Positions 17,148 to 27,232 of a stretch of 64,000 nt of DNA are shown in pieces. The position numbers were made by a program, and so were the translations under genes. Origin of the DNA: Carboxylicivirga mesophila (GTDB lineage: Bacteria > Bacteroidota > Bacteroidia > Bacteroidales > Marinilabiliaceae). Location: NCBI RefSeq assembly GCF_018271975.1, contig NZ_JAGUCN010000002.1, positions 372,001 to 436,000 of the forward strand, written 5' to 3'. A model generated the notes under the pieces. The model did not search any database, was not told the DNA's origin, and saw only the letters and a program-made list of their open reading frames with translations. Numbering within the stretch: the stretch's first letter is position 1; each line of letters opens with the position of its first letter.

Positions 17148-17212
17148 TTATCATTGAAATAACATGACCAAACAGAAAACAATTAAAAATTTAAATAATA
17201 GGAGATTTTATT

Positions 17213-17653
17213 ATGAGACTAGTGAAATTTAACAACAGGTATCCACAATCAGGTAATTTGTTAAATCATTTCTTTGGCGATGAATTGTTAAGTGCAGCTG
17301 ATACTTTAAAAGGAGGACAGTGTTTTGATACGCCTAAAGTGAATATTCAGGAAAATGATGATGCTTTTGCTATTGAAGTAGCCGCACCGGGTTATGAAAA
17401 GAAAGATTTTAATGTAACGGTTGATAACAATGTATTAACCATTGAGGTTGTAAAGGAGGAAGAGGCCGAGAATAAAAAATATTCGCACTATGAGTTTACT
17501 TATGGAAGCTTTAAGCGTTCATTTTCCTTACCAAAGGATAAAGTGAATGACGCTAAAATATCTGCCACATACAACAATGGTATACTGAATGTATTACTGC
17601 CAAAGAAAGAAGAAGCAAAGGCCCAGCCAAAGCGACTGATTGATATTTTTTAA
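17213..17653 (+). CDS. Small heat-shock protein, Hsp20/alpha-crystallin family
   Basis: 146 residues, the usual size. The alpha-crystallin domain starts at VNIQENDDAFAIEVAAPGYEKKDF and runs to the conserved A-x-x-x-N-G-[IV]-L-x-V motif, seen here as ATYNNGILNVLLPK. The C-terminus lacks a clear IxI motif but ends RLIDIF. The protein holds partly unfolded cytoplasmic proteins for refolding by ATP-dependent chaperones. It is a single gene, with repeated TGGCA boxes upstream and its own terminator downstream. Confidence 0.95.
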   Translation: MRLVKFNNRYPQSGNLLNHFFGDELLSAADTLKGGQCFDTPKVNIQENDDAFAIEVAAPGYEKKDFNVTVDNNVLTIEVVKEEEAENKKYSHYEFTYGSFKRSFSLPKDKVNDAKISATYNNGILNVLLPKKEEAKAQPKRLIDIF

Positions 17654-17696
17654 TTAATTTTTCAGACGATACTTTTTCATAATCAACGTGATTTTT

Positions 17697-17724
17697 AGGG
17701 CTGCCGGAAGGCAGCCTTTTTTTG
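17697..17724 (+). terminator. Intrinsic terminator of hsp20
   Basis: Arms GGCTGCC and GGCAGCC around GGAA, followed by seven Ts. Confidence 0.9.
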
Positions 17725-17838
17725 TATTGCATAAAGTCAGGATGTGGATTATTAACCATGTGATGTTAAATAAAGTAAAATAATTAAGTGTATTCCATAA
17801 GCTGGCTGTCATTAGCATAAACCAGTAAACCTAATTCT

Positions 17839-18252
17839 ATGAAAGTTAAAGGCTTTTTATGTGTTGCATTGGCTCTCCTTTTATGTTCTTCTTGCGAATA
17901 CCTGTTAGATGAGGTGATAGATGATATGCTTTACAATGCTCGCTGCGAAGTGGTAAGGCAAACAGAACTTACACTTGTTAAACCGGGTAAGGCAGTTATG
18001 GAAGTAAAGGTGAAGAACAAAGGTTCTTTGGATGCGTGTGATGTATGGGTGTCAGTTTGTTTAATGAATGGCGACTTACTGGTTGAAAAACAGCAAGCAT
18101 ATATTCCTTATTTAAGTGCCAAATCATCGACCACAGTCAGACTAACATTTACTCAGCTTATTTATGGTTCAGAATATTCCAGGGTTGATGTTTCATTAGC
18201 TTGGACGGAGGTTGAGCGCGAAGATTATTATGACTATGAGGATGACTGGTAG
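17839..18252 (+). CDS. Small lipoprotein, possibly with a CARDB-like fold
   Basis: 137 residues with a hydrophobic leader ending LLLCSSC, an imperfect lipobox. The mature part has an acidic start (EYLLDEVIDDML), then a beta-rich stretch with GKAVMEVKVKNKGSLDACDVWV and SAKSSTTVRLTF, which resembles CARDB-like adhesion folds. It ends in a very acidic tail (YYDYEDDW). Function unknown; single gene converging on the porP-type gene with only 23 bases between, and I see no terminator there. Confidence 0.6.
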   Translation: MKVKGFLCVALALLLCSSCEYLLDEVIDDMLYNARCEVVRQTELTLVKPGKAVMEVKVKNKGSLDACDVWVSVCLMNGDLLVEKQQAYIPYLSAKSSTTVRLTFTQLIYGSEYSRVDVSLAWTEVEREDYYDYEDDW

Positions 18253-18275
18253 TTGTTATTGCTAATTAAAACAGG

Positions 18276-19337
18276 TCAATATAATCGCCTCTTCTTGCGT
18301 GTGTACTTACCGCCCTTACTGCTCAACGGATTGGCTGATTCACTGCAAGGAACAGCGGGTCTTTTACCCCCCAGTCGTAAGCCGCCTCGCTGATTAAATT
18401 CAAAAATGAGCGATAATTCATGTGCCCCGGCTGTTGACCACCCAAGACCTGAAATGGTAATGTCGTAGCTGTAACCAATTCTGAGAGGCCCCAAGTCATA
18501 AGCCAATAATGCGACTATTGCATCCTGATTAAGGCTTTTGCTGTTCGATTGATTAAACACTGGTATGCCACGGTACCACATACCAAGCTCAATAGGCGAA
18601 TTATGCCAGTAAACACCTACATCGAGCTGGTTGAACTGCCCCTGATGCTGATACCTGAAACTGGTTGAAAAGGCTCTTTGCATTCCTGTTCGCCGGCGCT
18701 GTTCTGTCCAAATGTTCATTCCTCCAAAGACTACATATTTGTAATCAAATTTTGATTCCTCGTTCAGGAATGTGTAGTTGGGTCTTGATAAATGGTCAAT
18801 AGTAACTCCCATCCAGTATTTGGAGCTGTAAACAAACACAGATGCAGCCATATCAATATAGTGTATCTGTTCGTTATTGAGGCGATCGTATGAACCGGAG
18901 GCACCTACTCCACCTGGTGGTTGATCGGGGAATATTATTTTACTGAAATCGACTGATTTATTACCATAGGCAAACTGGATGGCAGGTACAACTTGCCACT
19001 CCTTCGATATCATCAGATTGTATGAATATTGGAAGGCGGCATGTGTACTCGTAAGCCCAACACTACCAGCTTTATCCTGAAGCAGGTAAAAGCCTATTCC
19101 GCTGTTAAACTGGGGAAAGAAGTTATCGAACGAAATGGCATATGTTGAAAAGGCCTTGGAAATTTCGGGCCATTGGTTGCGATAGTTCATAATCAGACGG
19201 CCTCCATCGGTGGCGCCAGCTAATGATGGGCTTAGGTACAGCGGATTAGCATAAAACTGAGAAAAGTGATAATCCTGTGCCCAGCCTGGGTGATTAAGGC
19301 CACAAAAAGTAAGCAATATGATTAGCAGTTTCCTCAT
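18276..19337 (-). CDS. PorP/SprF family type IX secretion membrane protein
   Basis: 353 residues with a signal peptide (cleavage near GWAQ), beginning QDYHFSQFYANPLYLSPSLAG, the hallmark of the PorP/SprF family, outer-membrane barrels needed to secrete and anchor a partner type IX cargo. RLIMNYRNQWPEI and LGMWYRGIPVF are also family landmarks. A basic tail beyond the barrel (KYTRKKRRLY) is shared in kind with the other copy at 62144. Its ATG overlaps the adhesin stop by one base (TAATG), so the two genes are translationally coupled, as is usual for sprB-sprF-like pairs. Confidence 0.9.
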   Translation of the reverse strand: MRKLLIILLTFCGLNHPGWAQDYHFSQFYANPLYLSPSLAGATDGGRLIMNYRNQWPEISKAFSTYAISFDNFFPQFNSGIGFYLLQDKAGSVGLTSTHAAFQYSYNLMISKEWQVVPAIQFAYGNKSVDFSKIIFPDQPPGGVGASGSYDRLNNEQIHYIDMAASVFVYSSKYWMGVTIDHLSRPNYTFLNEESKFDYKYVVFGGMNIWTEQRRRTGMQRAFSTSFRYQHQGQFNQLDVGVYWHNSPIELGMWYRGIPVFNQSNSKSLNQDAIVALLAYDLGPLRIGYSYDITISGLGWSTAGAHELSLIFEFNQRGGLRLGGKRPAVPCSESANPLSSKGGKYTRKKRRLY

Positions 19338-22300
19338 TATCTGAATAATGTTACATCTCCGGTTAATGTTTCAGTCAAACCATTTGAATAGCGGCAATAT
19401 ACCTTCCAGATATAAACTCCTCCAGGGCATAATTTTCCTCGGAAATAACCATCCCAGCCAATATTTATATCTGTACTTTCAAATAGAATCTCTCCCCATC
19501 TTGAATAGACTCTAAACTCGTATTCTACAACTCCTTCTGTTACAAATGGGTAGAATACATGGTTTTCGGGCGAGCCGGGTACATACACTCCACCATTGGA
19601 ACCGTTAGGATTGGGGGTAAACGAATTAGGAAATTCAATTCGTCCTGCTTCTTTTGCCGTAACAGCATTTCTGATAGTTAAAGAGTCTTTACACCCTTTG
19701 TCGTTAATTGCAATGAGTGTTACATCGTAACTGCCAGGATCCTGGTAGGCATATTGGATGGAATGTTCGGTGGATGTGTTACCATCGCCAAAATCCCACA
19801 GGTAATTGATGGCACCTTCTGATTTGTTAATAAATGAAACTGTTTCTGGCAGTTTAACAACAGTTGGTCTCACCTCAAAGTTGGCGAATGGCTTGTCGTA
19901 AACATGGATGACCACATCATTGCTTTCAGCAATACCACCTGGGCCTTCTATCAACAGTGTGACATTATATTTGCCGGGTGTATAGTAAGTATGTTTTGGT
20001 GCTTTCTCGGAAGACACATTTCCGTCGCCAAAATCCCAGAAGTAGGTGTGGGCATCAATAGAGTTGTTGTAAAACTGAACTTCCAAAGGTGGGCAGCCTT
20101 CGCTATCAGGACCGTAATCCAGAATTGGCAGGTTGGGATGTATCAACACCCGCTGCATCAGAGAATCATTGCAATATTCGGCATCCACTTTCAGCCATAT
20201 TTCATATTCGCCAGATGCATTGTAAGTATAATTGCCAGGCTGCTGTTCTGATGATGTATTGCCATCACCAAAGCGCCAGAAGTACTCAAGGTTGTTGCCT
20301 GCAGTCAGGTTGTTGATATTAACGGTGGACTCCGGCATCTGGAGCTCCTGTGGTGTAACAGTATATTCAGGAATTGGTCTGCGGTAGGCCGTAACCTGTG
20401 TATAGGCTGTGTCGCTGCATGCAAACATAGAAGTTGCAATCATTGTTACATCGTAAGTTTGATTGCTGGTTGTATTGTTGATGTATGTATGGTGACCATT
20501 AAAGCTGTCAGATGTATTTCCATCGCCAAAGTCCCAGAAATAGCTGCTGGCCCCTTCAGTATTGTTTTGAATGCTCTCAAAGTAAGGTGTACAGCCAGCT
20601 CCGCCATCTGTAATGGATGCTTTTACTTGCGGAAAGACACTCAGTGATACTTCACTTGAGTCTTTACAGCCATAAGTGTTTTCAACAATTAGCTTGGGTA
20701 GCCAATAATTTGTAGATGTGGTAGTATTGATATAGGTGTGTGAAGCAGAAGCATTCCCTCCTCCATTTTCTGTGTATCCATCGCCAAATATCCATCGGCT
20801 TGATTGTGCATTAAGTGAGTTATTTTCAAACTCAACTAGCAGAGGGGAACAACCTTCAGTAACATCAGGAGTGAAACTGCTGACAGGAGATGGATTGACC
20901 GTAATAGTAGTTTTGCTGGTGTCCAGGCAGCCGAATGCTGAGCTGGTGTATACTTCTACCTCAACTGTTTTTGGTGTACTTTCAGTATTTTCAAAAACGT
21001 TCATCATGGCGTTGGCTCCGTCGGTTATATTGCCATCGCCAAAATCCCATTTATACCACATTGCACCAGGCTCTGTCAATAAATCAACTTTTAGGGGATG
21101 GCACCCTTCCGTTGGCGAAGCGGTGATGGTGTAGTCATACTTAGGGTATACAGTAATGTATGTATCGGCTGTGTCGCTGCAAGCGTAGCTGTTGTTGGCT
21201 ATCAGTTCAACATGATAGGCTTGCACATACTGTTCGTTGTTAAAAAACGTGTGAATTGGGTTTTCTCCAGTTTCAGATGGAGAGCCGTCGCCAAAGTGCC
21301 ATTCATATGAGCTGGCTCCTTCCGATTGATTTGTAAAAACTATTTCAAGTGGGCTGCAGCCTGGGTTATCGCTATTGGCAAAGTTAGCTCTGGCATTGGG
21401 TAGTACACTCATATCATAAATACTCGTGTCGGCGCACCCAAAATCATTTTTAGCGATAAGCGAAATCTCATAATCAATGATGTCAAATGTGAAGTTGGTA
21501 AATGAATGCCATGGGTTTTCATCCTCTGAAATAGCTCCATCGCCAAAATCCCAGTTATATGTATTGGCATTGGTTGAAATATTCTCAAATTGGACTTCTG
21601 CCGGGCTGCATTGCTCATTGTCAAATGGCTGTACTTGTGCAACTGGTATGGGGAAGAAACTGACATTTACATCAGTGCTGCCAATACAACCGCTATTGTT
21701 TTCTGTCCATCTGAAGCTGTAGTCTCCCGGTGTTGTAACAGTAACGCCTGTAATATCTGCTGAGGCATCTTCAAAAGTTACAGTGCCAGGACCTGATAAT
21801 AGCGTCCATTGGCCAAGTCCAACATCTGGTGTTACTTTTATTTGGTAGATGAGTCCGCAAGTGTCTGCATCCGCCATTGCAATAGGAGTAGGTATCTTTG
21901 CAAATGTAATAGTCACCTGATCGCTGGAAATACATGAGTTATTGTCTTCTGACCACTGGAAGGTGTAGTCGCCATAGGTATCTACACTAATATCGGTGGC
22001 AGGTGAGTTAACATCTGAAAAAGTAACATCTCCTGTTCCTGAAATAAGTGTCCAGGTACCAATTCCGATAGATGGAACGGCCCCCAGTTGAGTTGCCATG
22101 CCACAGGCAATGGCATCATCCCCGGCATTGCTAACCGGTTGTTGCTGCACCACTATTGTAACAGTTGTAAAGTCGGAGCAGCCATAACTGTCCGTTACAG
22201 TGTATGTATAGGTGTAAGTGCCGGGTGTCAGGCCTGTAAAATCGGGGTTTTGTATGTTGGTAGTCGATAGTAAAGCTGTGTTGGTGCCTGTCCATAAATG

Positions 22301-23725
22301 CTCCACAAACACTTCGGAGCCTCCTGTTGGCATAGGATCAATATTAACAGGAACGTCTGTGCAGGCCACGAAATCGTTATTGGTGAATTTGATACTTATT
22401 GTATCGGTAATTATTTGAATTGCATCTTCATCAAAACAGCCATTGGGTGATGTTACACGATAATTCAGGTTGAAAATTCCTTCGATATTGGCCTGAAATA
22501 CCGGATCTGGTATGGCAGTATTGCTGAGGTAGGCAATGTCACCTGTCCAGATATGGGTATAAGGTGTGGTGCCCCCGCTTGGGTTTCCATCCAACTCAAT
22601 TATGATACCCGGGCAGGCACTGGCTGGTGAGGACGGGGTTATTGCAGCAGTGGGCGTAGGTTTAACTTCTATCAATACATCGTCAGTACCAACACATCCT
22701 GCGGCACTAAATACGGTATACTCAATCAGGTGAATGCCTTCACCAGCCACCGAAGGATCAAATTCACCCGTGGAGGCATCGATTATGCCATTGCCGGTCC
22801 ATACACCACCTCCTGTAGCAGCGGTCAGGAAGATTGGTGCATCATTTTCGCAAAGCGGGGCTGGCTGAGTAATGGTTGCATCAGGATTGTCAACAATGAC
22901 AATACGCGCTCTTGTTATAACCGGATCGTGCGTTGGATAAGGATTGCAATAGTTCCAGTTGCGAAGCTCAATTTCAAACTCATCGCCCACAGCTCTTTGA
23001 TCATTTACCTGAATTGGCATTGCTTCACTAATGGGCGGGGTTGGGCCGAGTATTGGCTCTGTTGTTTCCTCAACCGGAGCTTCGAAGGGATAAGCTCTAA
23101 GTGTGCCATCTACCAATGCATCATCAATGAAGTTGCCTGCTCCGGAGTTGGTGCCATATACCCATTGTACCCATCTTTTTCGATCATTGGGTACGTCTTC
23201 TTCATCAGGTGGTGTACAGTTCCATTGGCTGTTGTCAATAAAATTGGCTGTGCCTCCATTGCCAACACAAATTGGATATTCAACAGGGTTGATGTTCATT
23301 TCGCCGCCGTTCATATCATCGGTGTCCCAAACAGTAACAGTTTGTTCCTGAACTGAACTGGTGCACTCTATGCCATCCACCACCAATGTTACTCTAGGGT
23401 GATAATTACATTGGTCGCCACCTATTGGATATATATGGTTGTTGCTGGTTTCCCATTCGCCAGTTGCAGCATCAATAAGCGTTGCATTAATTATCTCTAT
23501 TGGAGAACCATCATCCCAGTCGTAACGCATTTGTACATTACCGGTACCGCCATCGTCCACGCCACGATACACCACATCCCAGATAACCGAGACTGGTGCA
23601 CACAACTTGTCGGGTTCAATATTATTAGCTCGTGAGGTTATATTGCAGGATTGCGAATAACCACGCGTACTAATAACTACCAACAACGCTATTAAAACTG
23701 CTTTTATTTTACCGTCCATAAGCAT
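19337..23725 (-). CDS. PKD-repeat surface adhesin with type IX (type B) sorting domain
   Basis: 1462 residues. A signal peptide (cleavage near GYSQ) is followed by a unique region, several Ig-like units and two units of the type GIGTWTLISGTGDVTF ending in QWSEDNNSC. Then come about eight PKD domains, each with the WDFGDG-like core and HTY/YAY strand. The last 95 residues (FPNSFTPN, VYSRWGEILFES, IGWDGYFRGK, GVYIWKVY) are the gliding-motility-associated type B sorting domain that directs secretion by T9SS and attachment to the cell surface. It is probably an adhesin for gliding or polymer binding. The start could be 23725 or the Met two codons on. It is translated with the overlapping PorP/SprF gene. 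Confidence 0.9.
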   Translation of the reverse strand: MLMDGKIKAVLIALLVVISTRGYSQSCNITSRANNIEPDKLCAPVSVIWDVVYRGVDDGGTGNVQMRYDWDDGSPIEIINATLIDAATGEWETSNNHIYPIGGDQCNYHPRVTLVVDGIECTSSVQEQTVTVWDTDDMNGGEMNINPVEYPICVGNGGTANFIDNSQWNCTPPDEEDVPNDRKRWVQWVYGTNSGAGNFIDDALVDGTLRAYPFEAPVEETTEPILGPTPPISEAMPIQVNDQRAVGDEFEIELRNWNYCNPYPTHDPVITRARIVIVDNPDATITQPAPLCENDAPIFLTAATGGGVWTGNGIIDASTGEFDPSVAGEGIHLIEYTVFSAAGCVGTDDVLIEVKPTPTAAITPSSPASACPGIIIELDGNPSGGTTPYTHIWTGDIAYLSNTAIPDPVFQANIEGIFNLNYRVTSPNGCFDEDAIQIITDTISIKFTNNDFVACTDVPVNIDPMPTGGSEVFVEHLWTGTNTALLSTTNIQNPDFTGLTPGTYTYTYTVTDSYGCSDFTTVTIVVQQQPVSNAGDDAIACGMATQLGAVPSIGIGTWTLISGTGDVTFSDVNSPATDISVDTYGDYTFQWSEDNNSCISSDQVTITFAKIPTPIAMADADTCGLIYQIKVTPDVGLGQWTLLSGPGTVTFEDASADITGVTVTTPGDYSFRWTENNSGCIGSTDVNVSFFPIPVAQVQPFDNEQCSPAEVQFENISTNANTYNWDFGDGAISEDENPWHSFTNFTFDIIDYEISLIAKNDFGCADTSIYDMSVLPNARANFANSDNPGCSPLEIVFTNQSEGASSYEWHFGDGSPSETGENPIHTFFNNEQYVQAYHVELIANNSYACSDTADTYITVYPKYDYTITASPTEGCHPLKVDLLTEPGAMWYKWDFGDGNITDGANAMMNVFENTESTPKTVEVEVYTSSAFGCLDTSKTTITVNPSPVSSFTPDVTEGCSPLLVEFENNSLNAQSSRWIFGDGYTENGGGNASASHTYINTTTSTNYWLPKLIVENTYGCKDSSEVSLSVFPQVKASITDGGAGCTPYFESIQNNTEGASSYFWDFGDGNTSDSFNGHHTYINNTTSNQTYDVTMIATSMFACSDTAYTQVTAYRRPIPEYTVTPQELQMPESTVNINNLTAGNNLEYFWRFGDGNTSSEQQPGNYTYNASGEYEIWLKVDAEYCNDSLMQRVLIHPNLPILDYGPDSEGCPPLEVQFYNNSIDAHTYFWDFGDGNVSSEKAPKHTYYTPGKYNVTLLIEGPGGIAESNDVVIHVYDKPFANFEVRPTVVKLPETVSFINKSEGAINYLWDFGDGNTSTEHSIQYAYQDPGSYDVTLIAINDKGCKDSLTIRNAVTAKEAGRIEFPNSFTPNPNGSNGGVYVPGSPENHVFYPFVTEGVVEYEFRVYSRWGEILFESTDINIGWDGYFRGKLCPGGVYIWKVYCRYSNGLTETLTGDVTLFR

Positions 23726-24023
23726 TTTAAGAGGTCGTTCTGTTATCTCTTCTAATAGTGAAGAGTATATTTTATTATCGTCAAATTACGATTTTTTCCT
23801 ATTTATGTCATTTATCATTTAAAATTTCACTCATTGTTTGAATAACGTGAGTTTCGTCATTTTTTATCTACCAAAGTGTTCCAAAATTTACAATCCTGAA
23901 TTCAAGAATTACTCCCTGGGAAACAAAATATTGCTATTGACATTTTGTCGGTATTACGCAGCTATTGTCTGTTTGTTCCGATAAAGGCAATTTTTTTTAT
24001 AACTAACTAAAAGGAAATCTACG

Positions 24024-24935
24024 ATGATGAATAAATTAATTGCAAGAACGCTTCCGTATTTCCCGAAGAAATTTGTGTGGATTTTTTCGCGAAAATATAT
24101 TGCGGGAGAGACGATCGATGAAGCTATTCTGGCTTCCAGGCAATTGAATGAAAAGGGCATGCTGGTTACTGTTGACCTTCTGGGAGAGTTTATCACAAAT
24201 TTGGAGCAGGCAAAAAGTAATAAAGACGAATATTTAGCAATCATAGAGCGCTTCGAAGCTGAAAAAATCAAGGGAAACTACTCCTTGAAGCCAACCAGTT
24301 TCGGTCTGTTACTAGATGCAGAGGTGTGTTATGAATACGTTAGGGAGATTGTTGCAAAGGCGGCTGAATACAACAATTTTGTGCGCATCGATATGGAAGA
24401 TTCAAAGTGTGTGGATCTGGAGATTGATATGTTTCGTCGCATAAAGGCTGAATTTCCAAAGCATGTGGGATTGGTATTTCAGGCTTATTTAAAGCGTACG
24501 ATGCCTGACCTGGAGGCCTTAATGGATATTCATAGCGAAGAGAATCCGATTAATTACCGTTTGTGTAAAGGTATTTATGTAGAACCTAAAGAGATAGCCT
24601 ACAAAGACTATCATGAGGTTAACGAACATTATCTAAAGGACCTGGAATACCTGTTAAAAAACAAGGTATATGTAGGGATTGCTACTCATGATAGAAAACT
24701 GGTAGAGGGCGCGATTAAAATCATTGAAGAAAATAATATTCCTGGAGAACATTTTGAGTTTCAGATGCTTTATGGCGTAACACCTGAATTGCGTAAAGAG
24801 ATATTAAGTAAAGGTTATAAGATGCGTGTATATGTGCCTTATGGCAAAGATTGGTTTGGCTATAGTACCCGCCGCTTGAAAGAAAATCCTAAAATGGCCT
24901 CACATATTATTAAGTCTTTATTTATTAAAGGCTAA
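24024..24935 (+). CDS. Proline dehydrogenase (monofunctional)
   Basis: 303 residues, the size of single-domain FAD-dependent proline dehydrogenases. It oxidises L-proline to pyrroline-5-carboxylate and passes electrons to the quinone pool at the inner membrane. Family signatures are visible: NFVRIDMEDS, the QAYLKRT strand, RLCKGIYVEP, ATHDRKL, FQMLYGV, and the C-terminal YVPYGKDWFGYSTRRLKENP with the paired Arg that binds the proline carboxylate. No P5C dehydrogenase gene is seen nearby. A double ATG at 24024/24027 leaves the exact start open. Single gene ended by a terminator shared with the MATE gene. Confidence 0.93.
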   Translation: MMNKLIARTLPYFPKKFVWIFSRKYIAGETIDEAILASRQLNEKGMLVTVDLLGEFITNLEQAKSNKDEYLAIIERFEAEKIKGNYSLKPTSFGLLLDAEVCYEYVREIVAKAAEYNNFVRIDMEDSKCVDLEIDMFRRIKAEFPKHVGLVFQAYLKRTMPDLEALMDIHSEENPINYRLCKGIYVEPKEIAYKDYHEVNEHYLKDLEYLLKNKVYVGIATHDRKLVEGAIKIIEENNIPGEHFEFQMLYGVTPELRKEILSKGYKMRVYVPYGKDWFGYSTRRLKENPKMASHIIKSLFIKG

Positions 24936-24958
24936 GCGTGCAATTTAATTATTTGAGT

Positions 24959-24996
24959 GTGGCATTTCATCAATATGGTGAGATGCCATTTTTTTA
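24959..24996. terminator. Bidirectional intrinsic terminator
   Basis: Arms TGGCATTTCA and TGAGATGCCA (one mismatch) with T7 following, between converging proline dehydrogenase and MATE genes. Confidence 0.8.
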
Positions 24997-25010
24997 ATAG
25001 CACAATGGGG

Positions 25011-26306
25011 TTATTGCCTGAATATGCTTAGATGCTTATAAAAAAGGGTTTGAAATAATCCACGGCTTAGCATAAACGCATTCATTGATAGCCAGAGGGC
25101 ATGGTTGCCGATTGATTCCTTCAACACGGTAAAAAGCAGGAAGAACATAACTGTTGCTAATAGCATAGTGTTACGCATGAGGCGTGAAGCCGTAGCACCA
25201 ATATAAATACCATCCCAGATGAATGATGAAAATCCGGTTAAGGGCAACAGCATTAGCCAAGGCAGATAATCAGATGCCGTGGAAATAACTTCTTGCTGAT
25301 TGGTAAACAGCAGTAGCAGATAATGACCGCCTAAAGCGTATAGTAACAAAAAGATAAAGGCAAAGGCAAAGCCCCAACCAAAGAGGTAACGCACAGCTTG
25401 CTTTACTTCAGTTATGCTGCGTCCTCCTGTAAACTTACCGACAAGAGCCTCCGCTGCGTAGGCAAAACCATCAAGAAAATAGGAGAACAAAAATAGAAAT
25501 TGAAGCAAGGCACTGTTGGCAGCCAATATAAGGTCACCATTTCCGGCCGATTTGGAAGTGAAAAAGGTAAAAACAATAATGATACAAAGGGTGCGCAGGA
25601 ATATGTCACCGCTAACATTTAAGAACCCAGACATGCCTTTTTTATCTATTAATTCATGCCAGTCAAATTCCTTAAGGATATAGGTGTATTTTTTTAAGAA
25701 CAGGATGATGGACAGTATAAAACCAACCACATTGGCTACTACAGAGCCCAGGGCCACGCCCTCCACTTTCATGTTCAGTACTTTTACAAAGAAAAAGGAT
25801 GAGGCAATGTTGACAACATTAATGGTGATGGAGATAATCATTGGGTAAATGGCGTTTTGCATACCTAAAAACCATCCGTTAATCACCATTAAGGAGATAG
25901 CAAGCGGAGCAGCCCAAATGCGCACATAAAAATAGTCACTGGCCAATTGCTTAACTTCACCACTGCCCTCCAGTATTTTCAGGCTGATGCCGACAACTCC
26001 TTTCTGAAGCAAGAGTAACAGCACGCCTGCCGAAAGTGAGAGCAATAATCCTCTGAAGAGCATCATGGCCATTTCGCGTTTATTATTTCTGCCGAAAGCT
26101 TGTGCTGCCATGCCGCTTAAGCTCATGCGCAGGAATGCAAAGCCCCAATATACAAAGTTGAATATGACACCGCCGAGTGCTACAGCTCCCATAAAAACCG
26201 ATGAATCCTGGTAGCCCATCAAATGCATGTCAACCATGCCCAATAGGGGGACAGTCAGATTCGTCAGAATGTTGGGGATGGCGAGCTTCAGTATGTCTTT
26301 ATTCAT
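25011..26306 (-). CDS. MATE family efflux transporter
   Basis: 431 residues with about twelve membrane segments in two related halves, the MATE layout of Na+- or H+-coupled drug/metabolite exporters. It starts MNKDILKLAIPNILTNLTVPLLGMVD, with the conserved Pro and the LGMVDMHLMG segment of helix 1. It most resembles the DinF-like branch. Substrate is not known. It is divergent from the superoxide dismutase gene. Confidence 0.9.
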   Translation of the reverse strand: MNKDILKLAIPNILTNLTVPLLGMVDMHLMGYQDSSVFMGAVALGGVIFNFVYWGFAFLRMSLSGMAAQAFGRNNKREMAMMLFRGLLLSLSAGVLLLLLQKGVVGISLKILEGSGEVKQLASDYFYVRIWAAPLAISLMVINGWFLGMQNAIYPMIISITINVVNIASSFFFVKVLNMKVEGVALGSVVANVVGFILSIILFLKKYTYILKEFDWHELIDKKGMSGFLNVSGDIFLRTLCIIIVFTFFTSKSAGNGDLILAANSALLQFLFLFSYFLDGFAYAAEALVGKFTGGRSITEVKQAVRYLFGWGFAFAFIFLLLYALGGHYLLLLFTNQQEVISTASDYLPWLMLLPLTGFSSFIWDGIYIGATASRLMRNTMLLATVMFFLLFTVLKESIGNHALWLSMNAFMLSRGLFQTLFYKHLSIFRQ

Positions 26307-26429
26307 AATGTGTGATATTGGCCTACGAAGATAACTTTATTTGAATAACTGACCGAATGTTCTGTAAGTTGCTAGTAAACAAGGATTAGGTGGTTGTCTT
26401 TGAAATAAAAGATAAAATAGTCTTTATTT

Positions 26430-26450
26430 TATTTGGACTAATTCCAAATA
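26430..26450 (+). promoter_or_regulatory. Inverted-repeat operator candidate upstream of the Mn-type sod
   Basis: TATTTGGA-N5-TCCAAATA, eight-base perfect arms, 52 bases before the sod ATG. The shape suits a dimeric metal- or redox-responsive repressor (DtxR/MntR or Fur type); which one is inference. Confidence 0.4.
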
Positions 26451-26502
26451 GTTTTTAGTTTTGAATCGTTATTCTAATTTTAAACCTAATAATAACAACA
26501 AT

Positions 26503-27105
26503 ATGGCTTTTGAATTACCAAAACTAGAATATGCCTACGATGCATTAGAACCACATATTGATGCACGTACAATGGAAATACACCACACAAAGCACCATGC
26601 TGCGTATACTAACAACCTGAATGGAGCGGTGGCAGGAACTGAACTGGAAGGACAGTCAATTGAAGATTTGCTGGCCAACATTTCAAAGCATTCAGTAGCT
26701 GTGCGCAATAATGGAGGCGGATTTTTTAATCACAATTTATTCTGGACTGTAATGTCGCCCAATGGCGGTGGCGAACCAACTGGTGAGTTGGCTGCGGCTA
26801 TCACCAAAGACTTTGGCTCAATTGATGCCTTTAAAGAGGCTTTCAATAAAGCTGCAGCTACACGTTTTGGCTCAGGCTGGGCATGGTTGGTTAAGCAGGC
26901 CGATGGTAAGCTGGTGGTGAGTTCAACCGCTAATCAGGATAATCCATTAATGGATATTGCTGATGTTAAAGGTACACCAATCCTTGGATTGGATGTGTGG
27001 GAGCATGCTTATTACTTACACTATCAAAATAGACGTCCTGATTATATTGGTGCGTTCTGGAACGTTATCAATTGGGACGAAGTAACGAGACGTTTTAAAG
27101 TTTAG
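26503..27105 (+). CDS. Superoxide dismutase, Mn-type
   Basis: 200 residues from the ATG at 26503. The frame is open from a TTG at 26461, but the extra residues are Asn-rich and unlike the family. It removes superoxide in the cytoplasm. Metal ligands are His27, His77, Asp164 and His168 (DVWEHAYY). The second-sphere Gln is in ANQDNP (Gln145), the place used by Mn enzymes, and the N-terminal site reads [11 protein letters not shown] without the AQVWNH of Fe enzymes. Metal use is thus predicted as manganese or cambialistic. A separate terminator follows, so it is transcribed apart from the next sod. Confidence 0.92.
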   Translation: MAFELPKLEYAYDALEPHIDARTMEIHHTKHHAAYTNNLNGAVAGTELEGQSIEDLLANISKHSVAVRNNGGGFFNHNLFWTVMSPNGGGEPTGELAAAITKDFGSIDAFKEAFNKAAATRFGSGWAWLVKQADGKLVVSSTANQDNPLMDIADVKGTPILGLDVWEHAYYLHYQNRRPDYIGAFWNVINWDEVTRRFKV

Positions 27106-27124
27106 TTTGTTCATTTTGTCTGGG

Positions 27125-27160
27125 AAAAAGGGAATTCAAACGTGAATTCCCTTTTTATTT
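27125..27160 (+). terminator. Strong intrinsic terminator between the two sod genes
   Basis: Perfect 14-base arms AAAAAGGGAATTCA and TGAATTCCCTTTTT around AACG, then ATTTTTTT. Confidence 0.95.
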
Positions 27161-27232
27161 TTTTAAGGTTTTTGAAAACATAAAAAATGTAAGTTTGTTT
27201 AATCCCAAGACAAATATCTAAAACGAACAAAT

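Noticed and set aside
17094-17160. Sigma-54 promoter before hsp20
   Set aside because: TGGCA-N-TTG patterns exist but spacing or the -12 GC is wrong in each case.
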